Shown: positions 26,010 to 35,514, numbered from the stretch's first letter. The stretch: 64,000 nt of DNA from Nocardioides albus (GCF_014648255.1 NZ_BMQT01000006.1:62001-126000), one strand, 5' to 3'. Translations and numbers: made by a program. Notes: generated by a model from the letters alone, not told the origin.

Positions 26010-27140
26010 TCAGAGCCCCAGCGCCTGCTTCACCTCGGCCCGCAGCTCCCGCAGGTGAGCGTCCGCAGCCGTACGCAGGCCGGCGACGTCGTCGGTGGCC
26101 GGGACCACCCGGTCGGCGAACCGCTCGGCCAGGTCGGCGGCGGCGAAGTCGGAGACGTTGGCACCCAGGCCGATCCGCTTCATGAAGTTGCGGTTCTTGT
26201 TGGTCGGGATCATCACGATCGACGGCACCCCGTACATCGTGGCCACCACCGACCCGTGGAACTTCATGCTCGCGAACGCGGTGCACTCACCGATGGAGCG
26301 GGTGAGCTCGTCGAGCGACTCCGTGTAGACGACCTCCTTGCCCGGGATGTCGAGGTCGTCGGCGTTCGCCATGTCCCGGCGTCCCACGTCCATGGTGCCG
26401 AGGATGAGATGGCGTACGCGCCAGCCGTCCGCCATCGCCTTGCCGGCCATCTCCTCGACGCGGGAGTAGTCGTCGGGCTCGTCCAGGTTGGGGCGGAACC
26501 GGGTGACCACGCCGAGGATCGGCGCTCCCTCCGGCTTCTCCGCGGGTGGCAGCTCCAGCGAGCAGACCATGTCGGGGGCGACCAAGATGTCGAGGTCGGC
26601 CGAGATGTTCGCCAGGATCCAGTCGGCGGTCGGCTGGTCGCGTACGCCGATGAACCTCACGTTCGGGTGCTCGAGGAACCTCTTGTGCTTCTCGATGATG
26701 CCGGGCTTGATCTGGGTGTTGCGGTAGATCGGCACACCGATCCCGACCACGAAGACAGGCTTGGCCAGCATCTTGTGGTTGAAGTAACGAGGGTCCGCCT
26801 GCCACGGCTGCAGGATGTCGCCGCCGCCGATGAGGATGGCGTCGACCTCGTCCACGATCTCGGCCAGCGGCCGGTCGTAGTAAGGCTTGGTCATGTTGTC
26901 GGCGAGCACCCGCAGCTCGAACTCGTCGCCGAAGTACTGCTCATAGACCGACAAGAAGAGCTCGTCGCCGTAGTTGCCGGCGCCGAAGAAGCCGGCGAGC
27001 CCGATGACCGGCTTGCGACCGCGCCGTACGCGGCGGGCCAGCGCGTCCTTGACCTGCTGCTTGAGCGGGCCGGGCAGGCGACGGGCCGCCGCCCGGACGA
27101 CCGGGTTGCGGCGCAGCGTCGAGCGGGAAGAATCAGGCAT
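26010..27140 (-). CDS. polysaccharide pyruvyl transferase family protein
   Basis: 376 residues from ATG 27140, preceded by GGAGG at good spacing. Family hallmarks: GFFGAGNYGDELFL near the N terminus, AILIGGGDILQPW, VFVVGIGVPIYRN, VRFIGVRDQPTADW, and ASMKFHGSVVATMYGVPSI in the C-terminal half. Such enzymes transfer pyruvate from PEP to sugars to form acidic ketals on surface polysaccharides. Some CsaB-like relatives modify S-layer anchoring polymers. It is the last gene of the leftward operon; its start overlaps the preceding glycosyltransferase stop by eight bases. Confidence 0.88.
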   Translation of the reverse strand: MPDSSRSTLRRNPVVRAAARRLPGPLKQQVKDALARRVRRGRKPVIGLAGFFGAGNYGDELFLSVYEQYFGDEFELRVLADNMTKPYYDRPLAEIVDEVDAILIGGGDILQPWQADPRYFNHKMLAKPVFVVGIGVPIYRNTQIKPGIIEKHKRFLEHPNVRFIGVRDQPTADWILANISADLDILVAPDMVCSLELPPAEKPEGAPILGVVTRFRPNLDEPDDYSRVEEMAGKAMADGWRVRHLILGTMDVGRRDMANADDLDIPGKEVVYTESLDELTRSIGECTAFASMKFHGSVVATMYGVPSIVMIPTNKNRNFMKRIGLGANVSDFAAADLAERFADRVVPATDDVAGLRTAADAHLRELRAEVKQALGL

Positions 27141-28167
27141 CGAGGAAGCCCTCCAGATCATCGTCCAAGATTGTCTGTACGTGCGTGCCGTAGGCCGTCT
27201 CCTCGGCAGCCGCCGCGCACTCCTTGCCGAACAGCGGAGACATCAGCAGCGTCCGCAGCGCACGGAAGAGCCCCCGCTGGCGTGACCGGTTGTTCACGAA
27301 ACCGAGCGTGCGCTGCATGTTCATCACCTTGAGGAAGCGGTGCAGCAACACCTCCGTGACCACCCGGATGCGTACGTCCTCATCGACCTCTGCCGCGGAG
27401 AGCTCGAGCAGGCTGTGCTCGAGGAAGCGGATCCCGTCGGCGACCCGGTGGTGCGCGAAGTAGCCGTGCGTGTGGTCGCGCCGTGACAGATGGCCGTCCT
27501 CCTTCGCGGCGTCGATGTCCCCGTGGCCGCTGAAGTGGTAGTAGTCGTGGCCGCCGACGTAGGCCAGCTGCTTGGCGTGGGCCAGGAACGAGAAGGTGAA
27601 CTGGAAGTCCTCGAAGACCGTCATCGACTCGTCGAAACGCAGCCCCAGCTCGTTCACCGTGCTCGTTCGGAAGATGCGTTTGCACGACAGCGAGGTCGCC
27701 GCCCTCAGGAGATCCACCTCCTCGAAGTCGGTGGCGATCGTGAGCTCCCTGGCCCGTCCCGCCTCCGAGACGTTGTTGACGGCGACGTAGTCGAGCTCGG
27801 GTCGTTCGTCCAGGATGCCCAGCAGCCGCTCGACCGATCCACGACCGACGTAGTCGTCGGAGTCGACGAAGAAGACGTGGCTCGTCTCGACGTGGTCGAG
27901 CGCGGTGTTGCGAGGCGTGCTCGCTCCGCCGGTGTGCCGCGGCAGACGTACGACTTCGAGCCGATCCGACGAGAACCGCTTCCGCAGCGCGTCGAGCGTG
28001 TCCACGGCGGCCGGCGAGGTCGACAGGTCGTCGGCCACGACCACCCGGACACGACCCTCGAGATCGGGACGGTCGGCGACGTCGAGCAGCACCGACTCGA
28101 CGCACCGCTGGAGCAGCTCTGACCGGTTGAAGGTCGGGATCGCGATGGTGAGCGAGGAGACCGGCAT
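27133..28167 (-). CDS. glycosyltransferase family 2
   Basis: 344 residues from ATG 28167, which has GGGGAGGG just upstream. An in-frame ATG at 28230, one base from the upstream stop, would add 21 residues containing a tandem EPSPG repeat, and I cannot exclude it. GT-A motifs: LTIAIPTFNRSE, VVADDLSTSP, FFVDSDDYVG (DxD) and FEDFQFTF. The C-terminal hundred residues are helical. It is probably a cytosolic inverting transferase for the surface glycan, with unknown sugars, placed in a five-gene leftward operon. Confidence 0.85.
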   Translation of the reverse strand: MPVSSLTIAIPTFNRSELLQRCVESVLLDVADRPDLEGRVRVVVADDLSTSPAAVDTLDALRKRFSSDRLEVVRLPRHTGGASTPRNTALDHVETSHVFFVDSDDYVGRGSVERLLGILDERPELDYVAVNNVSEAGRARELTIATDFEEVDLLRAATSLSCKRIFRTSTVNELGLRFDESMTVFEDFQFTFSFLAHAKQLAYVGGHDYYHFSGHGDIDAAKEDGHLSRRDHTHGYFAHHRVADGIRFLEHSLLELSAAEVDEDVRIRVVTEVLLHRFLKVMNMQRTLGFVNNRSRQRGLFRALRTLLMSPLFGKECAAAAEETAYGTHVQTILDDDLEGFLDA

Positions 28168-28231
28168 GGCCCTCCCCGGGCTGGGTTCGCCAGGGCTGGG
28201 TTCGGGCGCGTGGCGCCGCAACCAGGACATC

Positions 28232-29869
28232 TCAGGCCCCACGCGTCCTGCGCGCGGCCCGGCCGAGCTCACGGCGTACGACCGTACGCAGCCGGATGTT
28301 CTCCAGCTCGGCCACCCGCGCCTCGGCCTCCTCGGCCCGCTTGGCCTGGTTGGCGGCGCGCCGGCGTGCCTTCTGCAGACGCTCCTCGGTGATCGGGCCG
28401 TCCTCACGGCGGATCTTCTCGACCGGCTCGGCCGTGCGGAGATCCACGAACCCGAGCCCGGCGTTGGAGCGCCACTCGACACCCCAGGCCGCCTCCAGCG
28501 CCTCGGTCTCGGTCACCGTCGAGCCCACGTATCGGTGGGCGCGCGCGAGCGCGGCCGAGGACGTGACCCGGACGGCTTCGTCGGTGTGGGAGTCGGCCGG
28601 TGCGAAGTAGCTGACCCGGCCGAGGTCCTCGCCGTAGACGGAGCGCATGATCTTCTCCACGCCCCTCGAGCCGATGCCCACGGTGGCCGGGACGTCGAGC
28701 CGGTAGGGCGAGGGGAAGACGTCGTCGGGGTCGTCCTCCACCATCCGAACCCGCCCCTCGCAGCGATACCACTCCTGCAGCAGGTGCAGCTCGACGGCGG
28801 GATCGGCGAGCACACGACGGCGGCCCGTCTCCAGCGCGGACCAGGGACCGACGAGCACCACCTCGAGATCGGTCTCGGTCTGGTTGAGCAGCATGTCTAC
28901 GCAGCGTCGGGCGAGCTCCGCGGTCCCGACGTCCACCTTCACCACGGCGGTGACGTAGGGCACCTCCCACTGCCGGTTGTTCGCCGAGCGCCGGTAGCGC
29001 GGGATGGGCATCTTCTGGGCGAAGTGGACGTCGTTGAAGTGCGCGACCTCGCGCCCCTTGTCCTGCACCGTCGCGCGGCCGAGATGGTAGGTCTGCGCCG
29101 AGCTTGCCGGGATGAAGACGGCGCCCCGCTGCCAGATCTGGTAGGCGATCTCGGTGTCGTCTCCGAGCTTGAGCTCGGGCCGCTGTCCGTATGTCCTGGC
29201 GTAGACCGACCGGGTCACGGTCGCGCACGCGCCCATGTGGGTGGAGTAGTTGCGGCCGCCGGACGAGTTCAGGTCGTCGGTCTCCGCGAAGACGTCCAGG
29301 GACCAGTGGCGGTGCAACGTGGCGAGGTCGTGGTGCTTGCGGATCTCGTCGCTGCGTACCTCCTCGAACACCTGCTCCGGGGTGAAGTCCCACTCCTCGA
29401 CGAAGCCCTTGTGGCCGATGGTGGCCGCCTCCGGGATGAAGTGCGCCCACTTGGCGTGCTCGCGCACGTTGTCGGAGAAGAGGATCATGTCCGAGTCGAC
29501 CCAGTAGATGATGTCACCGTCGGATGCCTCGATACCGATGTGCAGGCCGTTGGAGCGCCCCCACCCCTCCCCGGCCGCCTCGTCGACCCTGATCAGGCGG
29601 GTGTTCTTCGGGGCGTACTTCCCGATCTCCACGGCAGGCTCGCTGCCGTCGTCGATCACGATGACCTCGAGCAGGTCCTCGGGATAGTCCTGTGCGGCCA
29701 GCGACGCCAGGGTCAGATCGAGGGTCTTGCTGTTGAAGGCGGGGGTCACGACCGAGACCTTCAGCGTCGGTTCCCAGCCTTCGGGGACGGTGCCGTCGAA
29801 GACGTCGCGCCACTGGTTCTTGTAGACGACCTGGGTGAGCTCGGGATTGACCGTGAACTGCTTGGGCAT
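28232..29869 (-). CDS. glycosyltransferase family 2 with C-terminal coiled coil
   Basis: 545 residues from ATG 29869 with AAGGAA upstream. GT-A motifs: LKVSVVTPAFNSK near 37, VIVIDDGSEPAVE, and YWVDSDMILF (DSD as DxD) near 125. A GGRNYSTHMGACATVTRS segment is followed by GDDTEIAYQIWQRG, the acceptor-site ED/DD-type motif. The C-terminal tail (about 490-545) is a Lys/Arg/Glu/Ala coiled coil that may mediate complex formation. It lies 61 bp downstream of the 635-residue glycosyltransferase gene. Confidence 0.87.
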   Translation of the reverse strand: MPKQFTVNPELTQVVYKNQWRDVFDGTVPEGWEPTLKVSVVTPAFNSKTLDLTLASLAAQDYPEDLLEVIVIDDGSEPAVEIGKYAPKNTRLIRVDEAAGEGWGRSNGLHIGIEASDGDIIYWVDSDMILFSDNVREHAKWAHFIPEAATIGHKGFVEEWDFTPEQVFEEVRSDEIRKHHDLATLHRHWSLDVFAETDDLNSSGGRNYSTHMGACATVTRSVYARTYGQRPELKLGDDTEIAYQIWQRGAVFIPASSAQTYHLGRATVQDKGREVAHFNDVHFAQKMPIPRYRRSANNRQWEVPYVTAVVKVDVGTAELARRCVDMLLNQTETDLEVVLVGPWSALETGRRRVLADPAVELHLLQEWYRCEGRVRMVEDDPDDVFPSPYRLDVPATVGIGSRGVEKIMRSVYGEDLGRVSYFAPADSHTDEAVRVTSSAALARAHRYVGSTVTETEALEAAWGVEWRSNAGLGFVDLRTAEPVEKIRREDGPITEERLQKARRRAANQAKRAEEAEARVAELENIRLRTVVRRELGRAARRTRGA

Positions 29870-29930
29870 GGGGTTCCTTCTGGATCTGGCAAGACTCTGG
29901 TGATGCGCTGGTGCGGCGGCAGGCTCGGGC

Positions 29931-31838
29931 TCAGCCGTCGACGATCTCCGACATGAACCGGGGCCACTGCTCGAAGGCCCCGGCGACGAGGCTCGACTCG
30001 TCCCGCTTCCAGGTGTGGCCGTCGGCGTGCCGGATGTAGACGTAGCCGAGGCTGGTCGTGCGATAGCCGATGCCGCCGGCGTTCCCGACCCGGATGAGCA
30101 CCGAGCGGTCGGTCGAGTTCGGCGTCGGGCGCCAGCCGCCGACCTCGTTGAGCATGGCGGTGGAGAGCATCATCGCGCCGCCGGCGAGCTGGTAGTGGTA
30201 CGCCTCCGTGGTGAACGTCCGATGCACCGTGTGGCCGAGGGCCTCCAGGTAGAGATACTCGGTCGTCTTCCCGACCATGTCGGCGCTGGAGTAGAGATAG
30301 GCGAGGACCAGATCGCCGATGACCTGCGGACCGTAGACGTCGTCGTCGTCGATCTTCACGATCAGGTCGCCCGAGGCGTGCCGGGCCGCATCAGCGAGCA
30401 CCGCACCGAACGGGGTGGCGCGGTCGTGGAGCAGAACGGTCGCATCGGCCGCCTTGATCGCGTCCTCGAGCTCGCCCGGGAGCGGTGCCTCGGCTCCGTG
30501 CACCGCCACGATGATCTCGAGGTGCGGATACCGCTGTGCCGCGAGCGCCTCGACCACCGCGCTGACCCGGTCCGGCCGCATCGTGGAGAGCACGGCGCTC
30601 ACCTTCGGCAGCAGCCGGCGACCTCGATCCTCGGCGTACCCGGCGAGCTCGAAGAACCCGCCGAAGCGCTCCATCGCCTCACGACGCTGACCCACCGAAC
30701 GCAGCTCGCGCACCAGCCCGAGTGCCGGTCGGTACGGCTGCCGCATCAGGTCTGCGAGGGTGTCGCCCAGCATCTCGTCCGCGAGCTCGAGCCCGGAGGG
30801 CATCGAGTGCAGGATGGCACCGCTGGCCGCGATCTCCGCCAGGCGGCGATGAGCCGTCCGCTCGTCGTCCACAGCAGTCACGGCAGTCAGCGCGGTCAGC
30901 CCGGACAGGTCGATCGACTCCACGTGTCGAAGCCGCGCGATCTCCTGACGGGTGAACGGCGCCGCCAGCGGGTGCACCATCTCGTCGAGCTCCTCGGCCG
31001 ACCCCGCTGTCGGGTGCAGACGGAGCTGGTCCCCCTCGATCGTCAGCGCGAGCCATCCCTCCGGCTCGTCGAACCCCTGGAGCCGCCCGATCGGGTTGTG
31101 CACGTGCAGGTCGACGACGGGCCGCGGGCTGCGTTCGCTGATCGAGAGATGTCCGTACGCATCCACGAGCACCGGCGTACGGAACACCGTCTCGCGAGCG
31201 TCCTCGGCGATCTCAACGAGCTCGTCGAACCGCTCGGGCGAGGAGACCAGACCCAGGTCGGCCGAGCTCAGTCCGACCCCCTGGAGCTGGTCGACGGGCA
31301 GCTCGGGGATCCCCGGTGCCGTACGCGTCGGCAGCAGCGCCAGCGCGGCCGCATCGACGGCGTCGGTGCCGAGCTGGACGTGGCCGAAGCCATGGTGGCC
31401 GCGGTCCACGGCGAACAGCGGATAGACGGCGCGGGCGACCAGGGCGAGCGACGTCTCGTCCCTCAGCTCGATGTCGCACCAGGAGGCGCCTACCGATCTC
31501 GCCGGATAGCGCACCATCTGGCGCAGGACGCCGGGCAGCCAGCCGAGCCGGCCGTTCCAGCGTCGGTGCGGCCACTCCCAGCGGCGCACCTTCAGGGACA
31601 GCCTCGAGACCGTGATCGACGGGTCCGCGATGGTGAGCGCCCGGATCTGGTCGACGTCCTCGACCACGATCTTCACGAATCCACCGGGCCGGGGCAGACC
31701 GGCGACGAACGCGCCGACCTCGGCAGCGCTCGCGAGCACGGTCTCCTCGGGCGGTGCCGCGATGGGGGCATCGGGGTTGATCGGTTGGCTCGTCACCGTG
31801 GACTGCACAGCTCTCCTAGGTCGATTCTTGAACAGCAT
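29931..31838 (-). CDS. glycosyltransferase with unusual 390-residue N-terminal region
   Basis: 635 residues. The last third (about 395-635) is a GT-A domain: SAVLSTMRPDRVSAVVEAL, IIVAVHG, IVKIDDDDVYGP (metal site) near 495 and MMLSTAMLNEVGGW. This resembles transferases of stealth/GT2 type. The first 390 residues match nothing I recognise. They contain VDLHVHNPIG and repeated LRHVESIDLSGLTALTAV-like hydrophobic segments but no clear nucleotide-binding motif. The protein may be a fusion of a polymer-recognition domain with a transferase. Only three bases separate it from the upstream acyltransferase gene. Confidence 0.8.
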   Translation of the reverse strand: MLFKNRPRRAVQSTVTSQPINPDAPIAAPPEETVLASAAEVGAFVAGLPRPGGFVKIVVEDVDQIRALTIADPSITVSRLSLKVRRWEWPHRRWNGRLGWLPGVLRQMVRYPARSVGASWCDIELRDETSLALVARAVYPLFAVDRGHHGFGHVQLGTDAVDAAALALLPTRTAPGIPELPVDQLQGVGLSSADLGLVSSPERFDELVEIAEDARETVFRTPVLVDAYGHLSISERSPRPVVDLHVHNPIGRLQGFDEPEGWLALTIEGDQLRLHPTAGSAEELDEMVHPLAAPFTRQEIARLRHVESIDLSGLTALTAVTAVDDERTAHRRLAEIAASGAILHSMPSGLELADEMLGDTLADLMRQPYRPALGLVRELRSVGQRREAMERFGGFFELAGYAEDRGRRLLPKVSAVLSTMRPDRVSAVVEALAAQRYPHLEIIVAVHGAEAPLPGELEDAIKAADATVLLHDRATPFGAVLADAARHASGDLIVKIDDDDVYGPQVIGDLVLAYLYSSADMVGKTTEYLYLEALGHTVHRTFTTEAYHYQLAGGAMMLSTAMLNEVGGWRPTPNSTDRSVLIRVGNAGGIGYRTTSLGYVYIRHADGHTWKRDESSLVAGAFEQWPRFMSEIVDG

Positions 31839-31841
31839 CGA

Positions 31842-33962
31842 TCAGCCCTCGACCACTCGGTCGATCGCGTCTTCGAGCTGCAGGGCGAGGCTGCGTACGA
31901 AGGTCCCGGACAGGTGGTGGAGGTCGTAGTGGACGATGACGCCGCCGACCACGACCCGGCAGACGTCCTGAGGGCAGACGTAGGGGGTGGGGTCGAAGAC
32001 CTCTACCCGCTCATCGTCCAGCCGGCGAGCCGCGTCGGCCTGCTCGACCGTGACCGCGCGTTCGGCGAGCGGGGCATCGCAGGCCGCCAGGTCGTCCTCG
32101 TGCAGCGCTGCGCACTCGGGGTCGGTCGGGTCGCCTTCGTAGCCCGATCGCGGCGCATCCTGCACCACCAGCACCGGCCTGCCGGCCTCGCTCCAGCTGC
32201 GCAGGACCCGCTCGTAGGCATCGGTCACGGCCTGCTCCATCTTCGGCTCGGGCACGTTCAGGAGCGGCTGCAACGATCGGTTCCCGGTGATGATCAGGTC
32301 GTAGTCGCCGTCCCGGGCCTCTGCGATCGCCCATCGGTTCCACTCGAAGCAGTTGCGGGTGCGCTTGTCCTCGAAGTCGATCCGCCGGTCGACGGTGTAG
32401 CAGTTCTCGATCAGGTAGGTGGAGATCCGCCAGCCGTTCTTCTCGGCGAGGTCCGCCAACGCCGGGAGCCACATGTCGGCGTGCGAGTTCCCCACCAGGG
32501 CGATGTCGAGCACCTGCCCGCTGCGCACCCCGTAGGTGCAGACCTCGCGATCGACGTAGCTGCCGCTCACCATGCAGCCGTCCTCGCCCGCCGGGCTTGC
32601 GTCCTTGGCAGCGAAGGCGGGCGTGGTGAAGAGCTCGTCGCCGTGCACCGCCCCACAAGCCGGGTCGACGAGAACCTGGGCGCCGAAGCAGGGGTCGCCG
32701 ACGGCCGCCGACGGCCCGCGCGACGCTTCCTGCGTACGCCACTCCAGACCGCCCCCGAGGGCCGCGATCACGAGCGCGCCACCGAGAGCGAAGACGAAGC
32801 TGCGACGAAGCGGCACCCCGAGCGGACGGCTGCCGCGCAGCCTGTCCTCGACGAGGACCTTCGTCGCCCAGGCGAGGGCGACGACGACCGCGACCGCCGC
32901 GATCTTGACTGGCCAGGCGGCCGGGTGGCCGAGGGCGTACGGGACGAGGACGACGAACGGCCAGTGCCACAGGTAGACCGAGTAGGAGATGTCCCCGATC
33001 CACTGCACCGGTCCGAGGCTCAGCAGCCGGTGCGGCGAGCCGAACCCGGGTCCGGCGGCGGCCAGGATCACCAGCGCGGTCGCGGTGACCGGCAGCAGCG
33101 CGGCCGTGCCGGGAAAGACCGTCGCATCGTCGAAGACGAAGGCCGCATACAGGATCCCCGCCAGTCCGACCCAGGTCAGCAGGGCGCGTAGCGTACGACC
33201 GCTTCCACCGGAGCCGGAGCCGGGCAGCCCGAGAACGACCAGCGCGGCGATGCCGCCGACGCCGAGCTCCCAGAACCGGGTCCAGGAGAGGAAGTACGCC
33301 GCGTCGTTGGTCGAGGTCAGGAGCGCCGAGCACGCGAAGGACGCCACGGTCACCGCGACGATCACGCACGCCACCCCGGGCAGGACCCGACCGCCACGGC
33401 GCCGGACAAAGGCCCCGGCGAGAAGGATCATGACGGGCCAGACGAGGTAGAACTGCTCCTCGACCGACAGCGACCAGTAGTGCTGGACGGCCGTCGGGAC
33501 GTTGTCGGCGGCCATGTAGTCCACCGCCTCGGCGGCGAGCGACCAGTTCTGGACGTAGAACGCTGAGGCCACCGCCTGGGTCGCGGTGTCGTGCCACAGC
33601 GTCGCGGGAGCGATCAGCCAGGTGGCGAGGAGGGAGGCGGCCAGCACGAGCAGCGCGGCCGGGAGGAGCCGCCGGATCCGGCGGCCCCAGAAGACTCCGA
33701 GGTCGCGGAGGGTCCGGGGTTGATGCTGGAGCAGGTGCGTGGTGATCAGGAAGCCGGAGATCACGAAGAACACGTCGACACCGACGTATCCGCCGGTCAG
33801 TCGCTTCGGCCAGAAGTGGTAGCCGACGACCAGCAGGACCGCGAGCGCGCGCATCGCCTGGATGTCGGCGCGAACCTGGCGACTCGCAGGTGCCGCGTCG
33901 GTTGCCGATATCGGCTGCGGGGTGGTCGCTGCCGGACTCGGCGAGACCGTGGGCGCGGTCAT
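31842..33962 (-). CDS. acyltransferase 3 / SGNH O-acyltransferase (OafA-like), second copy
   Basis: 706 residues. The membrane half has VVGYHFWPKRL, FFVISGFLITTHLL, RRIRRLLPAALLV and SLSVEEQFYLVWP, with about ten helices. The C-terminal SGNH half has ALVGNSHADMWLPAL, where Asn replaces the Asp of the usual GDSH, and HYDLHHLSGTF as the catalytic Asp-x-x-His block. It likely acylates the glycan on the outer face of the membrane. It is the first gene of the leftward operon 33962-26010. The sequence is closely similar in motif layout to 8279-10351. Confidence 0.92.
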   Translation of the reverse strand: MTAPTVSPSPAATTPQPISATDAAPASRQVRADIQAMRALAVLLVVGYHFWPKRLTGGYVGVDVFFVISGFLITTHLLQHQPRTLRDLGVFWGRRIRRLLPAALLVLAASLLATWLIAPATLWHDTATQAVASAFYVQNWSLAAEAVDYMAADNVPTAVQHYWSLSVEEQFYLVWPVMILLAGAFVRRRGGRVLPGVACVIVAVTVASFACSALLTSTNDAAYFLSWTRFWELGVGGIAALVVLGLPGSGSGGSGRTLRALLTWVGLAGILYAAFVFDDATVFPGTAALLPVTATALVILAAAGPGFGSPHRLLSLGPVQWIGDISYSVYLWHWPFVVLVPYALGHPAAWPVKIAAVAVVVALAWATKVLVEDRLRGSRPLGVPLRRSFVFALGGALVIAALGGGLEWRTQEASRGPSAAVGDPCFGAQVLVDPACGAVHGDELFTTPAFAAKDASPAGEDGCMVSGSYVDREVCTYGVRSGQVLDIALVGNSHADMWLPALADLAEKNGWRISTYLIENCYTVDRRIDFEDKRTRNCFEWNRWAIAEARDGDYDLIITGNRSLQPLLNVPEPKMEQAVTDAYERVLRSWSEAGRPVLVVQDAPRSGYEGDPTDPECAALHEDDLAACDAPLAERAVTVEQADAARRLDDERVEVFDPTPYVCPQDVCRVVVGGVIVHYDLHHLSGTFVRSLALQLEDAIDRVVEG

Positions 33963-34164
33963 CGGTCAGCTTTCCGGGCGTACAGAAGCCGATGCGTACG
34001 CGACGAGGACAACGTTGAGCTCCTGTGGGGGATCACGAGTGGGGGCACTACTGCAGGCAGTAGGACCGCGCGAGCCTAACCACGTCCGGTGCCGCCCGGC
34101 CTCCATGAGTCGACGCGGAGGTGAACAGCAGACAGCAACTTCGTACGCCTCCGAAAAAGGTCGA

Positions 34165-34191
34165 AACCGACCCTGTTCAACAGAGTCGGTT
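34165..34191. terminator. AACCGAC/GTCGGTT hairpin
   Basis: AACCGAC (34165-34171) pairs with GTCGGTT (34185-34191). After one mismatch the stem continues with CTG/CAG around a TTCAA loop. It is the second of two hairpins downstream of the 65-residue gene and probably aids termination or RNA stability. Confidence 0.45.
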
Positions 34192-34207
34192 CCCCCTGAA
34201 CGAGGCA

Positions 34208-34228
34208 CCCCTTGAACGAAGCAAGGGG
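34208..34228 (-). terminator. CCCCTTG/CAAGGGG hairpin
   Basis: A perfect 7-bp stem with loop AACGAAG, 35 bp past the stop of the small coiled-coil gene at 34263-34460. It is a good terminator candidate by position and symmetry, with no T-tract. Confidence 0.55.
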
Positions 34229-34262
34229 CTCTCGCCCGTGGTGTTGCAGAGTTGCCCGCAGG

Positions 34263-34460
34263 TCAGGCGGGCTGCATCTCCTGCATCGAGGTGTCGAGGT
34301 CAGCGGTGTGGGCCGCGACCAACGCATCGTTCTCCGTCTTCAGAGAGAGAACGAGATCCTCGAGCTCACGCACACGTGCACGCAACCGAGCATTCTCGGC
34401 GGTGAGGTGGGCGGGAGTCCGCAGGTCGCTGCTCATGTAACCGATCAGCGCCTTCGCCAT
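34263..34460 (-). CDS. small coiled-coil protein, hypothetical
   Basis: 65 residues from ATG 34460, with AAGGAA upstream. Residues 18-50 form a heptad coiled coil (LTAENARLRARVRELEDLVL) with Leu spacing typical of dimers, preceded by MAKALIGYMSSDLR. No enzyme motif is seen. I recall similar short proteins in related actinobacteria but cannot name a function. It is monocistronic, with two downstream hairpins and 160 bp of upstream DNA. Confidence 0.7.
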   Translation of the reverse strand: MAKALIGYMSSDLRTPAHLTAENARLRARVRELEDLVLSLKTENDALVAAHTADLDTSMQEMQPA

Positions 34461-34620
34461 GAATACGTTTCCTTCGTTGGAATCACTAGAAGTCCCCGCG
34501 ATACCGGGCCGTCTACAAGAGTGACACCGTTATCGACAAGCGTCAACGTCGCGCGTCCAAAGCCGGGACCTCCGACCGTACGAACGGGTCGATCTCACGC
34601 CAGAGTTGAGTGGGTCGCGC

Positions 34621-35514
34621 TCAACTTCGGCGGCGGCGCTCACGCAGCTGCATGAGCTCCTTCTTCTCCTTGGCGGTCAGCGAGTCGGCTCCTTCGGCGT
34701 GGATCTTGTCGAGGAGCTCATCCATCCGCTGCTCGTCCTTCGAGACGGTCGAGGACTCCCACGGGCCGGTGACCACGGTCGGGCCCGACTTGCGCTTCTT
34801 GGCCTTGGCGGGCTTGGCCGCCTTCGGCTGGCCGGGTCCGGCGACCTGCGGGATCCAGGCGAACCGTTCCAGCAGCCCGAACTGGCGCGCGACGAACGCG
34901 TTGACGAACAGGCCGACGACGAAGACGAGCAGCATCACCCAGCTGCGGTAGCCGAGATACTGGATCAGCTGGATGCCGACCAGGATCACGCCGAAGAGCC
35001 AGGCCGGGATGTTGAACATGAACATCCGGTCGGGCCACTGAGCGATCCACAGCAGCACCACCATCATCTCCAGCATCCCCAGGCCGGCGAGGATGTAGGT
35101 GGGGTCCAGCACCGCACCGAAGAAGACGGTCAGGAACGAGAGCACCGCGGTGAAGGCCACCAGCATCCAGGCGAACCGGACCCGGCCGAGCTCGTTGCGC
35201 TCGAGCTCGGACCCGAAGTACCAGAAGAAGAAGATCGCCAGGACGTCGAAGATGCTGAACTGCGGGTAGGCGAACGGCCAGGTGACCAGCGTCCACAACT
35301 TGAGGTCGGCGAGGTTGGGCTGGATCAGGGCGAGCCCGGTGAGCACACCCTCGCCGCCCAGCACCGCGAAGAGCACCAGCCCGACGATGCTCCCGAAGAC
35401 CACGAGCCACGTCGTGGTCACCCCCAGGGAACCGATGTGGAACCAAGGCTCGTGGGGGTAACGACCACCTGGGGTCAACCGGAAACGTTCTCTCACGGGG
35501 CCGAGCCTATCCAC
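34621..35514 (-). CDS. rhomboid-like membrane protein lacking protease residues
   Basis: 297 residues from GTG 35514; GTG 35496 is an alternative start. About six hydrophobic helices lie between 25 and 215, including WTLVTWPFAYPQFSIFD and FFFWYFGSELERNELG, which match the early rhomboid-fold region and its WR-like loop. The expected GxSG serine motif and the His of the last helix are absent; the equivalent stretch reads YILAGLGMLEMM. This suggests a pseudoprotease. A Lys-rich linker and a C-terminal helical tail (DELLDKIHAEGADSLTAKEK) follow, as in other actinobacterial rhomboid-like proteins. Role unknown. Confidence 0.72.
   Translation of the reverse strand: MDRLGPVRERFRLTPGGRYPHEPWFHIGSLGVTTTWLVVFGSIVGLVLFAVLGGEGVLTGLALIQPNLADLKLWTLVTWPFAYPQFSIFDVLAIFFFWYFGSELERNELGRVRFAWMLVAFTAVLSFLTVFFGAVLDPTYILAGLGMLEMMVVLLWIAQWPDRMFMFNIPAWLFGVILVGIQLIQYLGYRSWVMLLVFVVGLFVNAFVARQFGLLERFAWIPQVAGPGQPKAAKPAKAKKRKSGPTVVTGPWESSTVSKDEQRMDELLDKIHAEGADSLTAKEKKELMQLRERRRRS

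Larger units (their letters stand above)
33963..34262. other. 300-bp gene-free region with two hairpins
   Basis: No credible coding frame is visible. The right half holds two hairpins (34165-34191 and 34208-34228) beyond the stop of the small coiled-coil gene. The left half should contain the promoter of the leftward acyltransferase operon, but I cannot pick out confident -10 or -35 boxes. Confidence 0.5.

Noticed and set aside
28177..28205. Tandem GGGCTGGGTTCG repeat as a regulatory site
   Set aside because: It is only two copies, 15 bp apart, and could encode EPSPG-EPSPG if the longer glycosyltransferase start is used. There is not enough to call a regulatory element.
30015..33191. 1058-codon open frame on the plus strand
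   Set aside because: Antisense to two well-supported genes (glycosyltransferase and acyltransferase). It spans their boundary and has no recognisable domain.
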